Of a DNA stretch of 64,000 nt, positions 10,709-22,466 are shown piece after piece; position 1 is the first letter of the stretch; each line of letters begins with the position of its first letter. Where the stretch lies: contig JAPEVF010000087.1 of assembly GCA_029747585.1 (NCBI GenBank), forward strand, positions 1 to 64,000, in the 5' to 3' direction. This DNA comes from Pleurotus djamor. Its lineage: Eukaryota; Basidiomycota; Agaricomycetes; Agaricales; Pleurotaceae. The notes below the pieces were generated by a model that had not been told where the DNA came from, made no database searches, and saw nothing but the letters and a program-made list of their open reading frames with translations. The translations under genes and the position numbers were made by a program.

Positions 10709-13043
10709 TCACTCCCCGGACAAGGCTCTCTGACTCTGAGAGTGTGTTGGTATTGTAGCTTCGGAAGATTCTATTGTGGAGGCTGGGGGCTGGATCGGAG
10801 CCTGAGGTCCAGGGTGCGTAGGACCATCCTCCTGATTTTCCTTCATTGATGCTTCGCCAAAATTAGCCGTGGAGAATGAAGGCGGGGGCGACGATCCCAA
10901 TGTCGGAGGGAAACTTGTTGGGTAGGGCGCAGGCGCTCCGAAAGAGCCGCCGAACCCAGCGTTCTGCCTCTCCTTGGCGGCTTTGAGTTTAGCTTTTCTT
11001 TCCGCTTCTCTCCTCTCCCTCTCCCGACGTTCTATTCTTTCGTTCTCTACCCAGCTTTTGATATTATCAACAGCGTCCATGGGCGATTTTTTTATGGGCG
11101 AGGAGGTAGCCTTGCAGTTCGGCGACGGAAAACTCCTCGGGTGGAATACTAGCACAGAACTCCTCGACGAGAGCGGAGAGATCGAACGAAGACTTCTGCG
11201 ACGCAGTTCCAAAGCGGGATGCGGGGAAGAAACGAAGGAACAGGGAGCGGACTTGCTGAGCATCAGCGAGATTATATCGAATCCTCTTGTCGATTCGGCC
11301 TGGACGAAGGAGAGCTGCATCGAGTCTGTCAACATAGTTGGTCTTATCACGAATCATCAGGCGACCAATGGTAAAAACGACGTGTATGGAAACATACCGT
11401 AGCAATGAAGAATTTGCCTTCTTCACTATCAACGCCATCGATGAGATTCAGAAGTCCAGACATCGTAACGGCTGAGCGGCGCGGTTGCACGAAGGGTGGA
11501 CCCATTGCATAAGGAGAGGCCATTTGAAAAGACATTAATGGGTTCTCTTCTTCATCTTCGCGCGAAGGAAAAGCACAGTCGATATCCTCGATGAGGAAGA
11601 TACTGCGCTTGGGAATCGAAGCGACGGCGGTTTGGAGCATAGTATCATCAATACTGAGTATGGTGGGTTAGCGAACGGATGACTGCAGAAGATGTTATCT
11701 CACTAGTCAGAAGCTAAAGAGATCGTGTAGATCTCTAGACCGAGTTCGCCAGCCTGTACAGAGGTAAGCACCTAATGAGCGTGAAGATGTTCAAAAAGGC
11801 GACTAACAAGTGCGTAAATGGTAGAGCCTGAGGATTATAAGTTAAGTATCTAACCATACACAACAGCATGGTTGGTTTGACTCACTTTTGCCGGTCCCTG
11901 GAGGGCCGTAAAGAAGGTACCCTCTTCGGTATGGTATTCCTGCCTCAATGTACCAATCCTCTGAATTCAAAAAATCCTGAGCATCCGTTACAAGAGATTG
12001 GAGTTCGCCCTGGGGTAAAATCACTGAATCTAGTGGCCGTCGCACTTTGCTCTTCGTTTTGCTCCATGTAAAAGCTACTCCTCGATTCCCCTGTTGGGTG
12101 AAAGCATTGGGTCAATGATCGGACGTGCCTATGTTGAGAGATGGGCTTACAGTGGTATCGGACGAGTGGATGATGACGTTGGGCTTGCTGACTTCGATGT
12201 AACGTTGACGTGCCTCGTCGACGATGGATTTCAGGATCGACATGTTATACGAGTATATCCTAGAGCGTGTGTTTGCGTTAATTAACATAGACGACAAGAT
12301 GGGACCTGGAATACTCACGTCAAGTGCAAGGCAGCTGCGCCGTTCGAGTACGCATTGGTTCTAGGATTAAATTGTGACGCGCCCGTTTGTCGGTGGATTT
12401 CCAACCAATACCCCTTCCATTTGAATAGTTGGGGGATCTCGTATATGGGAACGTAGTCGGTCAACTCTTCTTCCGTCTCTTTCGAAGGTTGCTGAGCTTC
12501 TTGACCGGGTGCGATTCCCCATTTCCGCGCGGACGTCTTGGAGTTGACCCAAAAGTCTCTTGAACGATGCCAAACCTTCTTCTCCGTCTAGTACGATCAA
12601 ATCAGTAAGTTGGGCGCGAAACGTTGAAAGAGATACTGACAAGGAACAAGATTATCCATTCGTACGCTGGATCGCCCTCAGCAAAACGGGCGGTCACGGA
12701 GTATTCTGCATCGCAAGAGGGTCAGCAATGTTCATAGTTCTACAATTGTCAAAGAACACGCACTAAAAGACAGTCTCTCGACTGCCCAACTAAAGAACCG
12801 TCTGCCAGCTTCAATCAAGCTCCCCAACAGGAGGACCTTCCATGTGTCTGCGAAGTGGGCATTACCGCCCAAGCCCGTAGCCGCCAGAACGGAGGAGAAA
12901 CCGAATATTTGCATGAAGTTGCTACCCAATCCGCCCATGAAGTCGCTGAGACCACCAGAGGGAGGCGCTTTGGGGGCTTCAACGGGTGGCGCAGAAGGTT
13001 CGTCAATTAGATAGGGAACACCATGGATGATACCTCGACGCAT
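10709..13043 (-). CDS. BCS1-like AAA ATPase B, possible frameshift (left copy)
   Basis: This tandem paralogue of ATPase A has the same nine-exon plan: complement of 12764-13043, 12641-12705, 12319-12587, 12151-12259, 11886-12090, 11808-11827, 11704-11753, 11398-11653 and 10709-11342. It would be about 628 residues. It has a hydrophobic N-terminal segment, the BCS1_N signature [12 protein letters not shown], Walker A GPPGTGKS, Walker [12 protein letters not shown] and [19 protein letters not shown] helical basic tail ([14 protein letters not shown]) and a Pro-rich end follow. A run of seven A residues on the coding strand (near 11087-11093) shifts the frame after LLAH; six would keep it open into [10 protein letters not shown]. 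In the mirror copy an N followed by six A stands there. It is either a sequencing error or a true frameshift. The ATG was set at the [10 protein letters not shown] start shared with the right copy. Confidence 0.8.
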
Positions 13044-15176
13044 GATAAAAAAGTGGGGGACTTTGATGCTCAATAATCACCACGCTTCGCGCGCATTTAT
13101 TCGATCAAGCTACAGCCTTGATCATAGTCATTGATACCGCGAGGCGTCTGAGGTCGGAGTCATCTGTGCGCTTCTGCTCAGTGCCGCGTGAGCGCTGGAG
13201 CGATGAGAACGGAGATACAGAACTGACTCCAGAGCTGAGTCCTGATGTGGTACTCAATAGTGAGTCGCACAGATGGGTAAATATTTTATAAGGGCTAGAT
13301 ACCTCCATTCCTGGTAAATGCCAGAAGAAGAGGGACGAGCACGGGAAATGAGAAGTGCTGAAGGGGAAATTTAACTGAATCTTGCAGTCTGTAAGATACA
13401 GGGCTTTAGAAAGGTAGATTGTATGGCACGAGAAAGCGTCGAAGGGTGGGCCTGCGAGGAAAAGGCATCGAAGGGGAGAAGAAGAACATTGAACAACAAG
13501 TTGAACGTTGAACGACCACTTCGCGTCGCGTTCAGGTCACATGAGGCAGAAGATAGGAGGCTTATGTGATAGGGACCGCGCATCCCAACCTTGGGTTGAC
13601 TGGACTCGGTGCCCAACATCTGCTCAGAGAAGTAGCTTGGACAGGAAGCTGACCGTGAGCAGCGTCACAGCGTCCAACTGACTGGGAGAGGGGATCGTGC
13701 TCCTCCCCCAAACACATCTCCGAGGGAGGGCAACATTGGCTGTCGTTCTCATAATTCGGTTGGCCCTCCTGAGTCAGGGAAAGTAGCCCATGGATGCGAC
13801 GAGACGTCCTGGCTATACTTCTTGTGCATTCGTCACTGATATTGAAAATGAGCCAAGTCCCCAGCTCACCATAGTTGTGTGGCACTGCTTGTGTCAATGT
13901 CGGGCGACGGCTCAGCTTTGCGCTGGCCCAGCGGTGTCTTATGGGGGGACTGAATGTTCCGCCCAATCAAGCACGGACCCATGGATATTTGCTATGAGCT
14001 GAAGTTGCAAACAGACGAGGTGAATCCACACGCAGAAAGGCATACTTATTTGTAGTTACCACGGAGGATTCGAAGGGAACCGAGTTAGAGTTATGGGATA
14101 AGACAGTGAGAAAGGTGGAGATATATAGTGCAGAGTCAACGGGGGGAAGAGGTTGGCCCAACTTGGGCCCAACGAGGAAGTAAATCAAGTCGTCCCAAAA
14201 CCGAATGGAAGGGCGATATTGACCGTGCGAGAATTTATATGACCGTGTGAATGCATAAGGGATCAGAGTTGCGGCAACCATCCAAGTAGCCGAGCTTTCT
14301 GTTCCTTTCCTCGACGCACAACCCACCTGAGGCCGCCATTTCTTACCATCAGCTTGAAGAGTCATCATGGAGCGCAATGGTTAGGTGCGTCCGCTTCAAT
14401 CTACTGGGGGAACTTTTTTTCATGGCCTCTATAGGCGGTCGACGGCCGACAAGACCCTTTCACAGATACAAATGGCAAATAGACCGTTCGAGACGTCGGC
14501 TACGCAGGCCTTCGCAAAAAATACGTACGTTCTGCCCATCTGGGACATATCGCAGCTTGCGCCGGGTGTATCCACGAATAGGCGTCGAGTTCGGCATTAT
14601 CCCAAAGAATGATGGCAACACACCATTGGTTCATACAGCTGCCAACCAATACGCTACCATCGATAGACGCGACCTGCGGTCTGGAGGCACGGTCCATGCC
14701 AAACAAGACACGAAATTTGTAGTACTGTTCCCTCTGCCGGTTGGTTACGGAAATGCGGATAGCCGAACACAGTTATCACGATCTCTGGCGTTGTTCGGCG
14801 ACGAATCAAAACGATAGCTCAAGCGAGCGTGCTGGGGGTTGCTGGTGCTCTACTCTCCTGATTATGTTTAGCGGGAAAATTGGTGGCAGCTGGTAAAGGT
14901 ACGAGCGGGAATACATGTGTAAAAGGAGGTTTTGATTGGCTTGGTTGCAGTCTGGACCTACGTCAGCATATGCCTCGATATCCCGGGATTCGATCATTCG
15001 TCGGAGCGGTGATTCTCCAAGGCCTTGCCGCTTCCGGAAACCGGAGAAGCAAGGTAAGCATCAAAGATAAAAATGAAACCAGCGTTTTTCACTTTTGACT
15101 CGTCTCTCCTTTTCCTTTCTTCTTCTTTTCTTTCCTATAGACTTACGCTCCGGAAACTAGACGTCTTTCCTCGACC
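13044..15176. other. Variable patch and unassigned conserved strip (left)
   Basis: From about 13100 to 14390 similarity to the mirror (42090-43650) falls from near identity to weak, patchy homology with large indels. The closer parts are the 5' flank of ATPase B and a strip around 14150-14330. From 14390 to 15170 near identity returns. A 146-codon frame at 14377-14817 is open in both arms, but the differences change amino acids in every frame, so I do not call it coding. A pyrimidine-rich strip at 15110-15140 precedes the DUF1275 gene. Confidence 0.5.
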
Positions 15177-16237
15177 ATGCCCAAAATAACCAGTCGACTA
15201 CGTTCTAACGGCTCTGCCGTCTCCTATGGCTCGATAAGCGATTCGGGCGAGTACGAAGACTATGACCCGGAGCAAGTTTCGCTGCAGACCCAATGTCATC
15301 GTTCAAAGCTTTGGGATCTTCTCAACTCTGAAGTCGATACGGAAGAAGTTGCGGGTCCTTTGGCTGCGTACTGCTTCATGACGGGTCTGCTGTGAGTTCT
15401 GCTCCAACTTTAGCCTATGACGTTATCTCAACAAGAATTCCAGAGATGCGGTCACCTTCTCCGCTATTTCTGTATGGTGCGGCTTCCAGACGGGCAACTT
15501 CGTCCAGGTCAGTGTCTCACCACACATACACAGGATTACCCTCCAGAGACTGACCGATAGCACAGCTTACTCTGTCCTTGGCCCGCATACTCGATCCAGA
15601 AAGTGCACAAAACGTACCACGCCGACCCGACCAACAAGCCCTTTGTTCGCTGCTCAGCTTCAATTTTGGTGCTTTCTTGGGACGCATTGGGGATCATATC
15701 GGAACAGCCACTCGGAAATGGTTGATCATTGGTACCCTCATACAAACACTCTTCACGATGGGCGCCTCGATAGCCGTTTGGAAGATCAACCAAGCTATCA
15801 ACAACCCCAGCCAACATTCTCTGATTGAGGAGACCTTCGGCTGGACGGACATCCATACTTTCTTGTGTGTCGGGTTCGTCAGTGCTAGCTTGGGATTGCA
15901 GGGCATTATTGCCAGACGGTTGAATACGCAGTTCGCTGCCACTAGTGAGTCACGATGCTCTATCTCTTAAATGCTCCGTTGACACCCCGACCTAGTCGTC
16001 CTCACTACCGTCTGGATCGAGCTAATGGCCGATCCCTCATTGTTCCATTGCCATCGCAAATCCGTTTCCCGTGATCACAAGCTTATCTTCTTAGGCTCCA
16101 TCTTCCTCGGAGCGCTTTCTGGCTGGTACATGATCCACACCATCGGCTCCGCTGGTGCTCTAGCAGTTGCAACGGTTGTGCGCTTCTTCGTTAGCTTCAC
16201 CTGGCTCCTCGTTCCTGGGAATGAGGGCCAGAAGTGA
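15177..16237 (+). CDS. DUF1275 (YoaK-like) membrane protein (left copy)
   Basis: Four exons (15177-15391, 15444-15507, 15566-15944, 15996-16237) give 299 residues. After a polar N terminus of about 55 residues come hydrophobic segments typical of DUF1275: GPLAAYCFMTGLLDAVTFSA, VWCGFQTGNFVQ with the TGN motif, KWLIIGTLIQTLFTMGASIAVW, LCVGFVSASLGLQGIIARRL, and a last pair around LIFLGSIFLGALSGWYM and ALAVATVVRFFVSF. The family is an integral membrane protein of unknown transport function in bacteria and fungi. Exon joins keep the frame and follow GT-AG. The right copy matches almost exactly, including splice sites. Confidence 0.88.
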
Positions 16238-17442
16238 AAGCTATCCGTTCTTTCCTTCATTCAACCAAACCATCCTTTACTTTCATTTTCTCTCTCTCTT
16301 CTTGATCCCTTCCTTTTCTTATATATATAATAGACATCCCTTTTAGACACCTAGAAGTGTATGTAGCAACTTGCGTTCATAGTTTCGTAGACCACGAATT
16401 TTACGGATTACCATAGTTACTTCTTATACCTCCATTGTTTCTATAACACACATCAATTGTACTTTCTCATTCTTTACACTGTTGCCTCTTACTGTATCGT
16501 TGCTTAAGATTGTTTGGATTTTCCTTGCGACCGATGATGGCTCCTGCGTGACGGGCTACTGCTTGCTGCCAACGTTCTTGTTTAGCGCCGCCCGTCCACC
16601 TCCACCACCAATGAACTCTGACGCCCATCGTAATGTCCTGGACGTGTGCATCCGGACGTCTCTCAGTCTTGTCTACCTCTGTTCTTGACCTCATTGGTCC
16701 ACGTCTCTTGATCTGAGGAGGCTCCCTCTTAGCTTACCGCCCAGCCCTCCGAGACTCCCTAACCAAAACCTATTAACCATCCCAAATCACCCATCACCAT
16801 CCAATTCGTGTCGTGTTGTGATGCCAGGGGATTTCTGTTTTACCTTGAGAAGGTAGTAAGTAAGGTTGCAGCGCGTTGAGCGCGCATCCAACCGTTGGAT
16901 CCGAGTCGACCGAACTGTCACTAACTCGCTGTTTCGATGGACCGCAAGCAACCCTCTTGGTACATGCAGCCACAAACAGGGACGAGGCCAGTTACTACTT
17001 CGAGCGAGTCTACTATGATCTTTTGCAAGTTTTCAGAGGGAACACTCATCGACGCTGTCGCAAAATCCAGAGAAGCTCCTGTATGTGTCTCAAATGCACC
17101 TGCGGGGTCAGCTGGGATCGTCGGGTGGCACGAAACATGAGGAAGTTTGTGTCCAACGTTCGCCATAGATTAGCCATTTCGAACTAGAAAAAGTACCGCT
17201 CAAATGACACTTCACAACAAGGGACCAATGCATGCTCAATTTTACTTCAAACACACCCTCCCGGGTGACATGGGCAAGTCGCCCGACCAGCAATGATATA
17301 AAAACTGGCGTACTCGATGGGTTGATTCTCCAGCAGTGCTGGTCACTTCTCACCTTAGACATCCAACCAATTCGCTAGCTAGAGCCGAGCTCTTCACGAC
17401 CTTCCTCTTCTTCTCCATCGACCTTCGTACACCCTCATCACA
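16238..17442. other. Intergenic with twin-CX3C promoter at its end (left)
   Basis: This segment is mirrored at 39048-40240. It contains the DUF1275 3' flank with a short TA repeat at about 16320 and no recognised gene. Two overlapping frames near 16921-17166, one per strand, are open in both arms without any signal, motif or intron. The last 150 bp hold the promoter described at 17297-17342. Confidence 0.5.
17297..17342 (+). promoter_or_regulatory. TATA box plus CCAGCAGTGCTGG palindrome
   Basis: TATAAAA at 17297-17303 is followed, 33 bases from its start, by the 13-bp palindrome CCAGCAGTGCTGG (17330-17342) and then GGTCACTT sequence. The ATG is 100 bp further on. The same element with the same spacing stands before every twin-CX3C gene in the window. 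By its distance from TATA it should overlap the transcription start. Confidence 0.75.
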
Positions 17443-18786
17443 ATGCAACTTTCCATGAAGTTTGCCCTTCTTGCTGTCCTCGCTCAGGTTTCGTTCGGAG
17501 TGTTCGCCTCGCCCATGTACGTCACATTCACCGTCAAATATGCTCCCTGCTGACTGGTTCTCCGTCTTAGTATCGACCAGTCTTTGGCGAAACGCGATAC
17601 GGTAAGTCAGGACTGTCTGTATCCCATAGAATCATCGCCAACGGCCATTCTATCCTAGCGCGCAGATTGCCAGGCTGCTTGCAATTTGCTCCTCCTTGGT
17701 GGTCAGATTACCCAAGACCAGTACGATAGTTGTGTCAGTAGATGCATCGCTGAACGCATTCGTACCCCTCCTCCGACCCCTCCTCGTCCTGCTCCTGCCC
17801 CTTTGCCTCCCCCTGTCCAAAAGCCCGGTGCCCAGAAGCCCGCAGGAAAGCCTCCCGGAAAAGTAGGCGGACGGTCTATCTCGAAACGGGATACGGTATG
17901 CCAATAGTACCTTGTTCATGATATCTCTTGGTTAATGGTTCCTGTTTGCTTCTACAACGCTCTGATTGTCAGGCGGCGTGTAATTTGCTCCTCCTGGCTG
18001 GACAAATTACCCAAGACCAGTACGATGGCTGTGTCAGTAGGTGCATCGCCGAACGCATCCGTACCCCTCCTCCAACCCCTCCTCGTCCTGCTCCTGCCCC
18101 TTTGCCTCCCCCTGTCCAAAAACCCGGTGCCCAGAAGCCCGCAGGAAAGCCTCCAGGAAAAGTAGGCGGACGGTCCATCTCGAAACGTGATACAGTAAGC
18201 CGCCAACAGTACCTCATTCGTGAAATCTCTCAGGTTAATGGTTCATGTCTGCTTCTACAGCGTTCTGATTGTCAGGCAGCGTGTAATTTGCTCCTACTTT
18301 CCGGGCAGATTACCCAAGACCAGTACGACAGTTGTGTCAGTAGATGCATCGCTGAACGGATCCGTACCCCGCCCCCGACCCCTCCCCGCCCTGCTCCTGC
18401 TCCTTTGCCGCCCCCTGTTGTGAATCCTCACGTTCAGAAGCCTGCCGGCCCACAGAAGCCCATCACTAAGACTCCAGGTAAAGTGGGTGGACGGTCCATC
18501 CTAAAGCGCGATGTAGTAAGTCACCAGTTCCTTAGTAGTCGACGTAACAAGTATTGACAGCTCACGTTTACAGCGCGCCGATTGTCAGGCCGCGTGTAAT
18601 TTGCTTCTCCTTGCCGGACAAATCACTCAAAACCAGTACGACAGATGTGTAACCGATTGTATTGCTGATCGCATCCGCACCCCTCCTCCCACCCCTCCTC
18701 GCCCTGCTCCTGTCCCGCCTCCAGCCCAGCAGAAGCCCGCGACGAAGCCCCGGGGTAAACGTGCCTATGAAGAAGATGAGGAGTAA
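17443..18786 (+). CDS. Four-module twin-CX3C secreted precursor, one acceptor lost (left copy)
   Basis: Exons 17443-17516, 17571-17601, 17659-17895, 17958-18194, 18261-18515 and 18574-18786 give up to 348 residues. Exon 1 encodes a signal peptide (MQLSMKFALLAVLAQVSFGV). Exon 2 ends in LAKRDT, a Kex2-type site. Exons 3-6 each encode one module, R[AS]DCQAACNLLLL..QITQ followed by the C(V)xxC half, with spacing CX3C-X16-CX3C. A tail rich in PPPTPPRPAP follows, and in exons 3-5 another KR near the exon end. The last module ends RAYEEDEE. Twin CX3C with two helices resembles plant alpha-hairpinins and the small Tim proteins; the signal peptide and KR sites favour the former type of fold in secreted peptides. 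At 17956-17957 the acceptor AG of exon 4 reads AA here (AG in the right copy). Splicing may move 15 nt downstream and delete the first cysteine of module 2. Confidence 0.8.
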
Positions 18787-19796
18787 TGGTGTATGTCCAT
18801 TGTATACCTGTCATGTAGCTAGTTGAGGATGTCTATGAATCTTTCTTCTCTTTTTTGTGTCCGTTCCGTTTGTTGCGGTAGGCACTTGGTTTACAGGGAG
18901 CAAGTCTCCAACGATAATCGATAAGTAGTAGCCAAGGATCGGCATAGATCAAGCATGTTGTCCGATTCTGATCGTGGGAGTAAGTATTCTCACGGTCAAT
19001 AATTACTTCTTGAGCATGGCCAATGCATGCTGATCCCCGGACAGGCTACAGCGACCACACTTCTCAACTTATCCGCACATACCTCCCCACGAGTGTAAAA
19101 ACCGTCATACCTCCCCCTTCAAGCTTCACTAGCTTCAAGTTTCAACGTGGGAAGATCCACATCCGAATTTGCTTGCTTTGACACCCATAGATTCCATTGC
19201 TCTCAGCCATCTTCGTACCTATAACATCGCCCATGCTACCTGGCCCAAGCTTCTAACGGGGAAATGAGTATTGGGGCTGTCCTCGTCTCTTGACTTGTGA
19301 CGCATTGAACTTACACGCGTGTGAGGGTTTCTGCCCTCCTTCACCCCTCTTGTCCTATCTTGGCGACCGTTACTTGCTTCTCAGTGATTTCTACCCCAGA
19401 ATCTGCAATGGAAGTCGAATTCTCTGGAATGACATCGAAATCAAAAACATCGATTGCTTTAGCTTCAACTCTCAATTCGTGATCAAATCGTCAATATTCG
19501 AGTCTTGCTTGTCATAACTCGGATTCCGCGAGTCAGGTACTCGTTGGTCGTACGAAACTCTGCACTTCTGGAGGGTCGTGTGCAATTCGAGTCCGTTGCA
19601 TATGCTTGACGCTGATCCTGGTGGTTCCCACTGTATCACGGCATCAATCACTTCGATGTTTATTATAAGGTTTAGGCGTCTGAACCTTTTCCAACGTTTT
19701 CACCCTCGATTCATCTCAGTGATTGCTCAGCACTTCATAAAAGGACACAGTTGGACCCAGGATCAGGTCCTACTTGAACCACCGTCAATAGCCGCT
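18787..19796. other. Intergenic, end of the outer arm
   Basis: The outer inverted repeat ends at about 18884. From there to 19796 I see no gene, array or RNA. A 75-codon frame at 19290-19517 has no supporting feature. Confidence 0.5.
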
Positions 19797-20805
19797 ATGG
19801 ACCCAGTCGCTGCGACCATTCAGCACCTGAAATCCCTCTACAAAACTCCTTCGCGGCTTCCGAGTCATCCAGGTCCGTATATATTGCTAGCTCTCTTCCA
19901 TGATCTGGCTTGACGAACATATGCTTGAAACAGTTCTTGATAACCCTTGGTACATTGTAGCCGCCGTTTCCTTCAACGCCGCTCGCCAACCCGAGTCAAT
20001 CATATCCGTATACCAATCCGTTCTTGAGGACCTCAGATCAAATGGCTATACCGGTGATGAGGACCATATAACCCTTGTCGAGAAGCTTCGGGAAGCTTTG
20101 TTACATGCCAGCCTTACCAATGGGATCCCTCGGGTAAGCAATGCCTTTATTCTGACTGAGTCAATCAGGACAATCTGAGTCGCCTGCGAATCCTCAAGGC
20201 TTTGACAACGGTATTACTTCTGAATAGCGTTGTTCCGAAATCTATCACCGAACGTCTTTCTTCACCTGTGCGGTAAGTCATCGATGGCACTTCACATGCT
20301 TTACGTATATCATGACCTGTCTTCCCGACTTCTTACAGAAACCGCGCTGCGACCATTGCCGATTTGGAAGTACAAGGCCGAGACATTGTTAGCCAAATGT
20401 ATGGCGTCGCCGAAGGGAACAAGTTACAGTCACTCATAGACTCATCTTTCCCAGATTTTGGTTCGTAGGTCATCACATCATCCTCGTATTTGATCTTGAG
20501 GAAGTAAACATGCTTATACGCATCATACAGCGATGTTTGACACAATCGCGTTCGGCTTAGTTCACGGACAGAACCCTGCCCTTTCGATGCTAGAGGCAGC
20601 ATACGCCCTCATCGCTGCCGGAATCCTCAATGATCACCCGAGGGAAGTAAGCTGGTACTATCTCTATGCGATGCGACACGGCGCTACAATCGACGAAGTC
20701 AAGGCCGTTCGGGAAGTGGCACTGAAAGTGGCGTCGTTCACGAAATTTACGTTACGCGAGGAAGTTCCAGAGGTGGTTCCCAAAGAGTCGCTTCCTTTAT
20801 ACTAA
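19797..20805 (+). CDS. AhpD-like (carboxymuconolactone decarboxylase fold) protein, left paralogue
   Basis: Five exons (19797-19872, 19934-20133, 20169-20272, 20339-20460, 20531-20805) give 258 residues. The C-terminal part, ALSMLEAAYALIAAGILNDH, then REVSWYYLYAMRHGAT and DEVKAVREVALKVAS, follows the helical pattern of fungal AhpD-like proteins. The CXXC pair of true AhpD peroxidases is not visible, so peroxidase activity is doubtful. There is no signal peptide. Two introns in the middle are 35 and 66 nt; the 35-nt one is very short, and its junction is the least certain. The paralogue at 35156-36170 shares exon phases and most of the structure. Confidence 0.7.
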
Positions 20806-20993
20806 TCGTACCCACTGCCTTGTAACATCCATGTAGAATCATATTCAACCAATCAATCAACGATTGGCATCCTGAGCTTCAGACGAAGGCATGTCAAGTC
20901 CAGGAGTTATACAGGACTCAGGGATTTAAGGAGCGACAGTTGCTCTACTCTACCACAGTCAACGAAATCGGAGTATGTATACTTTGGGACATT

Positions 20994-21514
20994 CTAATAC
21001 AAGTTCTCGAATTCGTCTTCAACAGCACGAGGCTTAGACTTCTTCTTGGGTGCGCTCTTCCTCTTAGGACCAGTCTTCTTCGGCCCAGTCTTCTTCGGGG
21101 CTGGCTTCCTGATGCCGCCGTTGGTGCCCTTCCTCTTGGGTGCCCTGTTATGAGGTGATGGAGGTGGCGAAGGGTCGTTGCTGGCCATGCATCGGTTGAC
21201 GCAATCCGTCCATGCAGGGCCTTGCGCACCAGCTAAGGTGCACGCGACTTCGCATTCTTGTTGCTATCGGGGAAATTAGCGAGGTCATTCAGGGTGGCTC
21301 GTGCAAAATTACTGACGGTAGGTCTTTGCCTTGGTCCACGAGCGACGAGTCCGTTGTCATAACCGTCATCGGAGTCACTGTTGAATAAGTTTGTCGTCAA
21401 TTTCACCGTTCATTATTGAACAATATTGGTTGTAAGTACTTACACTGGCATGGCATTGATCAAGGCAACTTGGGCCAAGAAGGCGAAGACGGCGAATTTC
21501 ATGGAGAATTGCAT
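20994..21514 (-). CDS. Single-module twin-CX3C secreted protein (left)
   Basis: Three exons, complement of 21444-21514, 21317-21377 and 20994-21263, give 133 residues. The signal peptide is MQFSMKFAVFAFLAQVALIN. A linker with VDSDDGYDNGLVARGPRQR follows. Then comes one module, QQECEVACTLAGAQGPAWTD plus CVNRC, spacing CX3C-X12-CX3C. The tail is highly basic: four PKKTGPKK-like repeats and SAPKKKSKPRAVEDEFENLY. It is a secreted, strongly cationic protein, with a fold that may resemble alpha-hairpinins. There are no KR cuts between modules because there is only one. The promoter palindrome lies at 21584-21596. Nearly identical copies are at 34464-34978 and 32863-33380. Confidence 0.8.
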
Positions 21515-21583
21515 GGTTTATAGGAGGAAGTTGAGATGAAGAGACCTGCTCGAAGTGATTGGGGTGGATGTGTAGACAAGTGA

Positions 21584-21629
21584 CCAGCACTGCTGGAGAA
21601 ACAATTCATCGAAGAGGCCTGCTTTTATA
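21584..21629 (-). promoter_or_regulatory. TATA box plus palindrome promoter
   Basis: On the minus strand, TATAAAA (21623-21629) is followed at 33 bases by CCAGCAGTGCTGG (21584-21596) and GGTCACTT. The ATG is 70 bp downstream, at 21514. Spacing and sequence are the same as at 17297 and 34349. Confidence 0.75.
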
Positions 21630-22421
21630 CCGGACGAAGCGGTCGAGATTCTTCAAGTCTTGCGGTGCGCATTCACCACCTTGCACGAGGCCAAGAATCA
21701 TGGATGTGAGTCTTTGTGGTGATGAAACGCATACGGTGTACCACTGGGGTTATGTCGCGATCAAGGTTTGAAAGAAAGTGTTTCGTATTGATAGACGCCC
21801 AATCAATGTCTTTATCTCCTCCCCCTTCCTTGCTCTCGCTGGAGGCGAACACAAACAGTGTCCACTGTCTAGGGCCGCCTCCGCTCTGGGGGAGCCACCG
21901 ATATATCAGATAAAAATGGTGAACTCGCCGCGAACTCGCGAGTCACCGCCAGGATTTGTTCAAGTCGCCCCATTCCACTTCGGGCCTACGTTCTTCCTAC
22001 ACAGGGTTGTCAATTCACGGAGGGTACGAGGTTTCACGACTAAGAGCATGAGCACCCGTTGGGAGACTTGTAACTACATATCAGCTCGAGCTATAAGCGA
22101 TGTTTCCATCACAGCCAAGAATGGTGTTGGACGACAGGGCTTCCAACCACCGTGTTTCATGGAGCCAGGAAATGTTCTTCCATGGGCTCCAGGCTCGTGC
22201 GCTCAGGCAAACGAGCGGCGTCCGATGGCTCTTCCTTGAGATAAGATATGTCTCATGGGACTTTGCGCTGCTGAAACATTCTTCGCCACCCTGACCTTGG
22301 TGTGGAGACATAGAGTTTTACTCAAAGCGCTGCATCTCAGGGTCGTTACTTCTCTCGTCTTGGAAGCACGCGCTAGCCGACTCGGAGTGACCAAGCCATT
22401 ACAATAGACCTCTGGACATGG

Positions 22422-22466
22422 TATAAAGTAACGAGAACTGGAACGATGTTTCTTCAGTATTGCTGG
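22422..22466 (+). promoter_or_regulatory. Orphan twin-CX3C-type promoter
   Basis: TATAAAG (22422-22428) is followed by TCAGTATTGCTGG (22454-22466) and GGTCACTT. The palindrome has three mismatches to the consensus and the spacing is 32 rather than 33. The mirror position in the right copy is the working promoter of the gene at 32863-33380. Here no signal peptide or CX3C exon follows; the next gene is the tricalbin-like one at 22855. It is best read as the remnant of a lost gene. Confidence 0.6.

Larger units (their letters stand above)
1..18884. repeat. Left arm of large inverted repeat
   Basis: The reverse complement of this arm reappears at about 37599-56726. Paired coordinates sum to about 56725-56728 in the outer 13 kb and to about 56478 in the inner part, so the right arm carries roughly 250 bp more, located in one variable patch. 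Every gene in this arm has a mirror copy in opposite orientation. Coding parts differ by scattered substitutions and few indels. Homology stops abruptly at about 18884, after a shared block ending in the motif TTGTTGCGGTAGG. The outer limit cannot be seen because the match continues to base 1. Confidence 0.95.

Noticed and set aside
14377..14817. A 146-codon frame conserved in the mirror at 41659-42090
   Set aside because: Differences between copies are mostly amino-acid changing on either strand, and the composition looks non-coding. Kept only as a note.
16921..17166. Overlapping conserved frames on both strands
   Set aside because: They cannot both be coding. Neither has a start context, motif or splice signal, and they sit in the flank of the four-module gene.
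17650..18557. Long minus-strand and alternate-frame ORFs through the twin-CX3C modules
   Set aside because: They are shadows of the Pro-rich repeats, with no start context and not shared by the diverged family members.
17659..18786. Assignment of the twin CX3C proteins to mitochondrial small Tim chaperones
   Set aside because: The cysteine spacing is similar, but a signal peptide, KR sites and tandem modules with Pro-rich tails do not fit that family.
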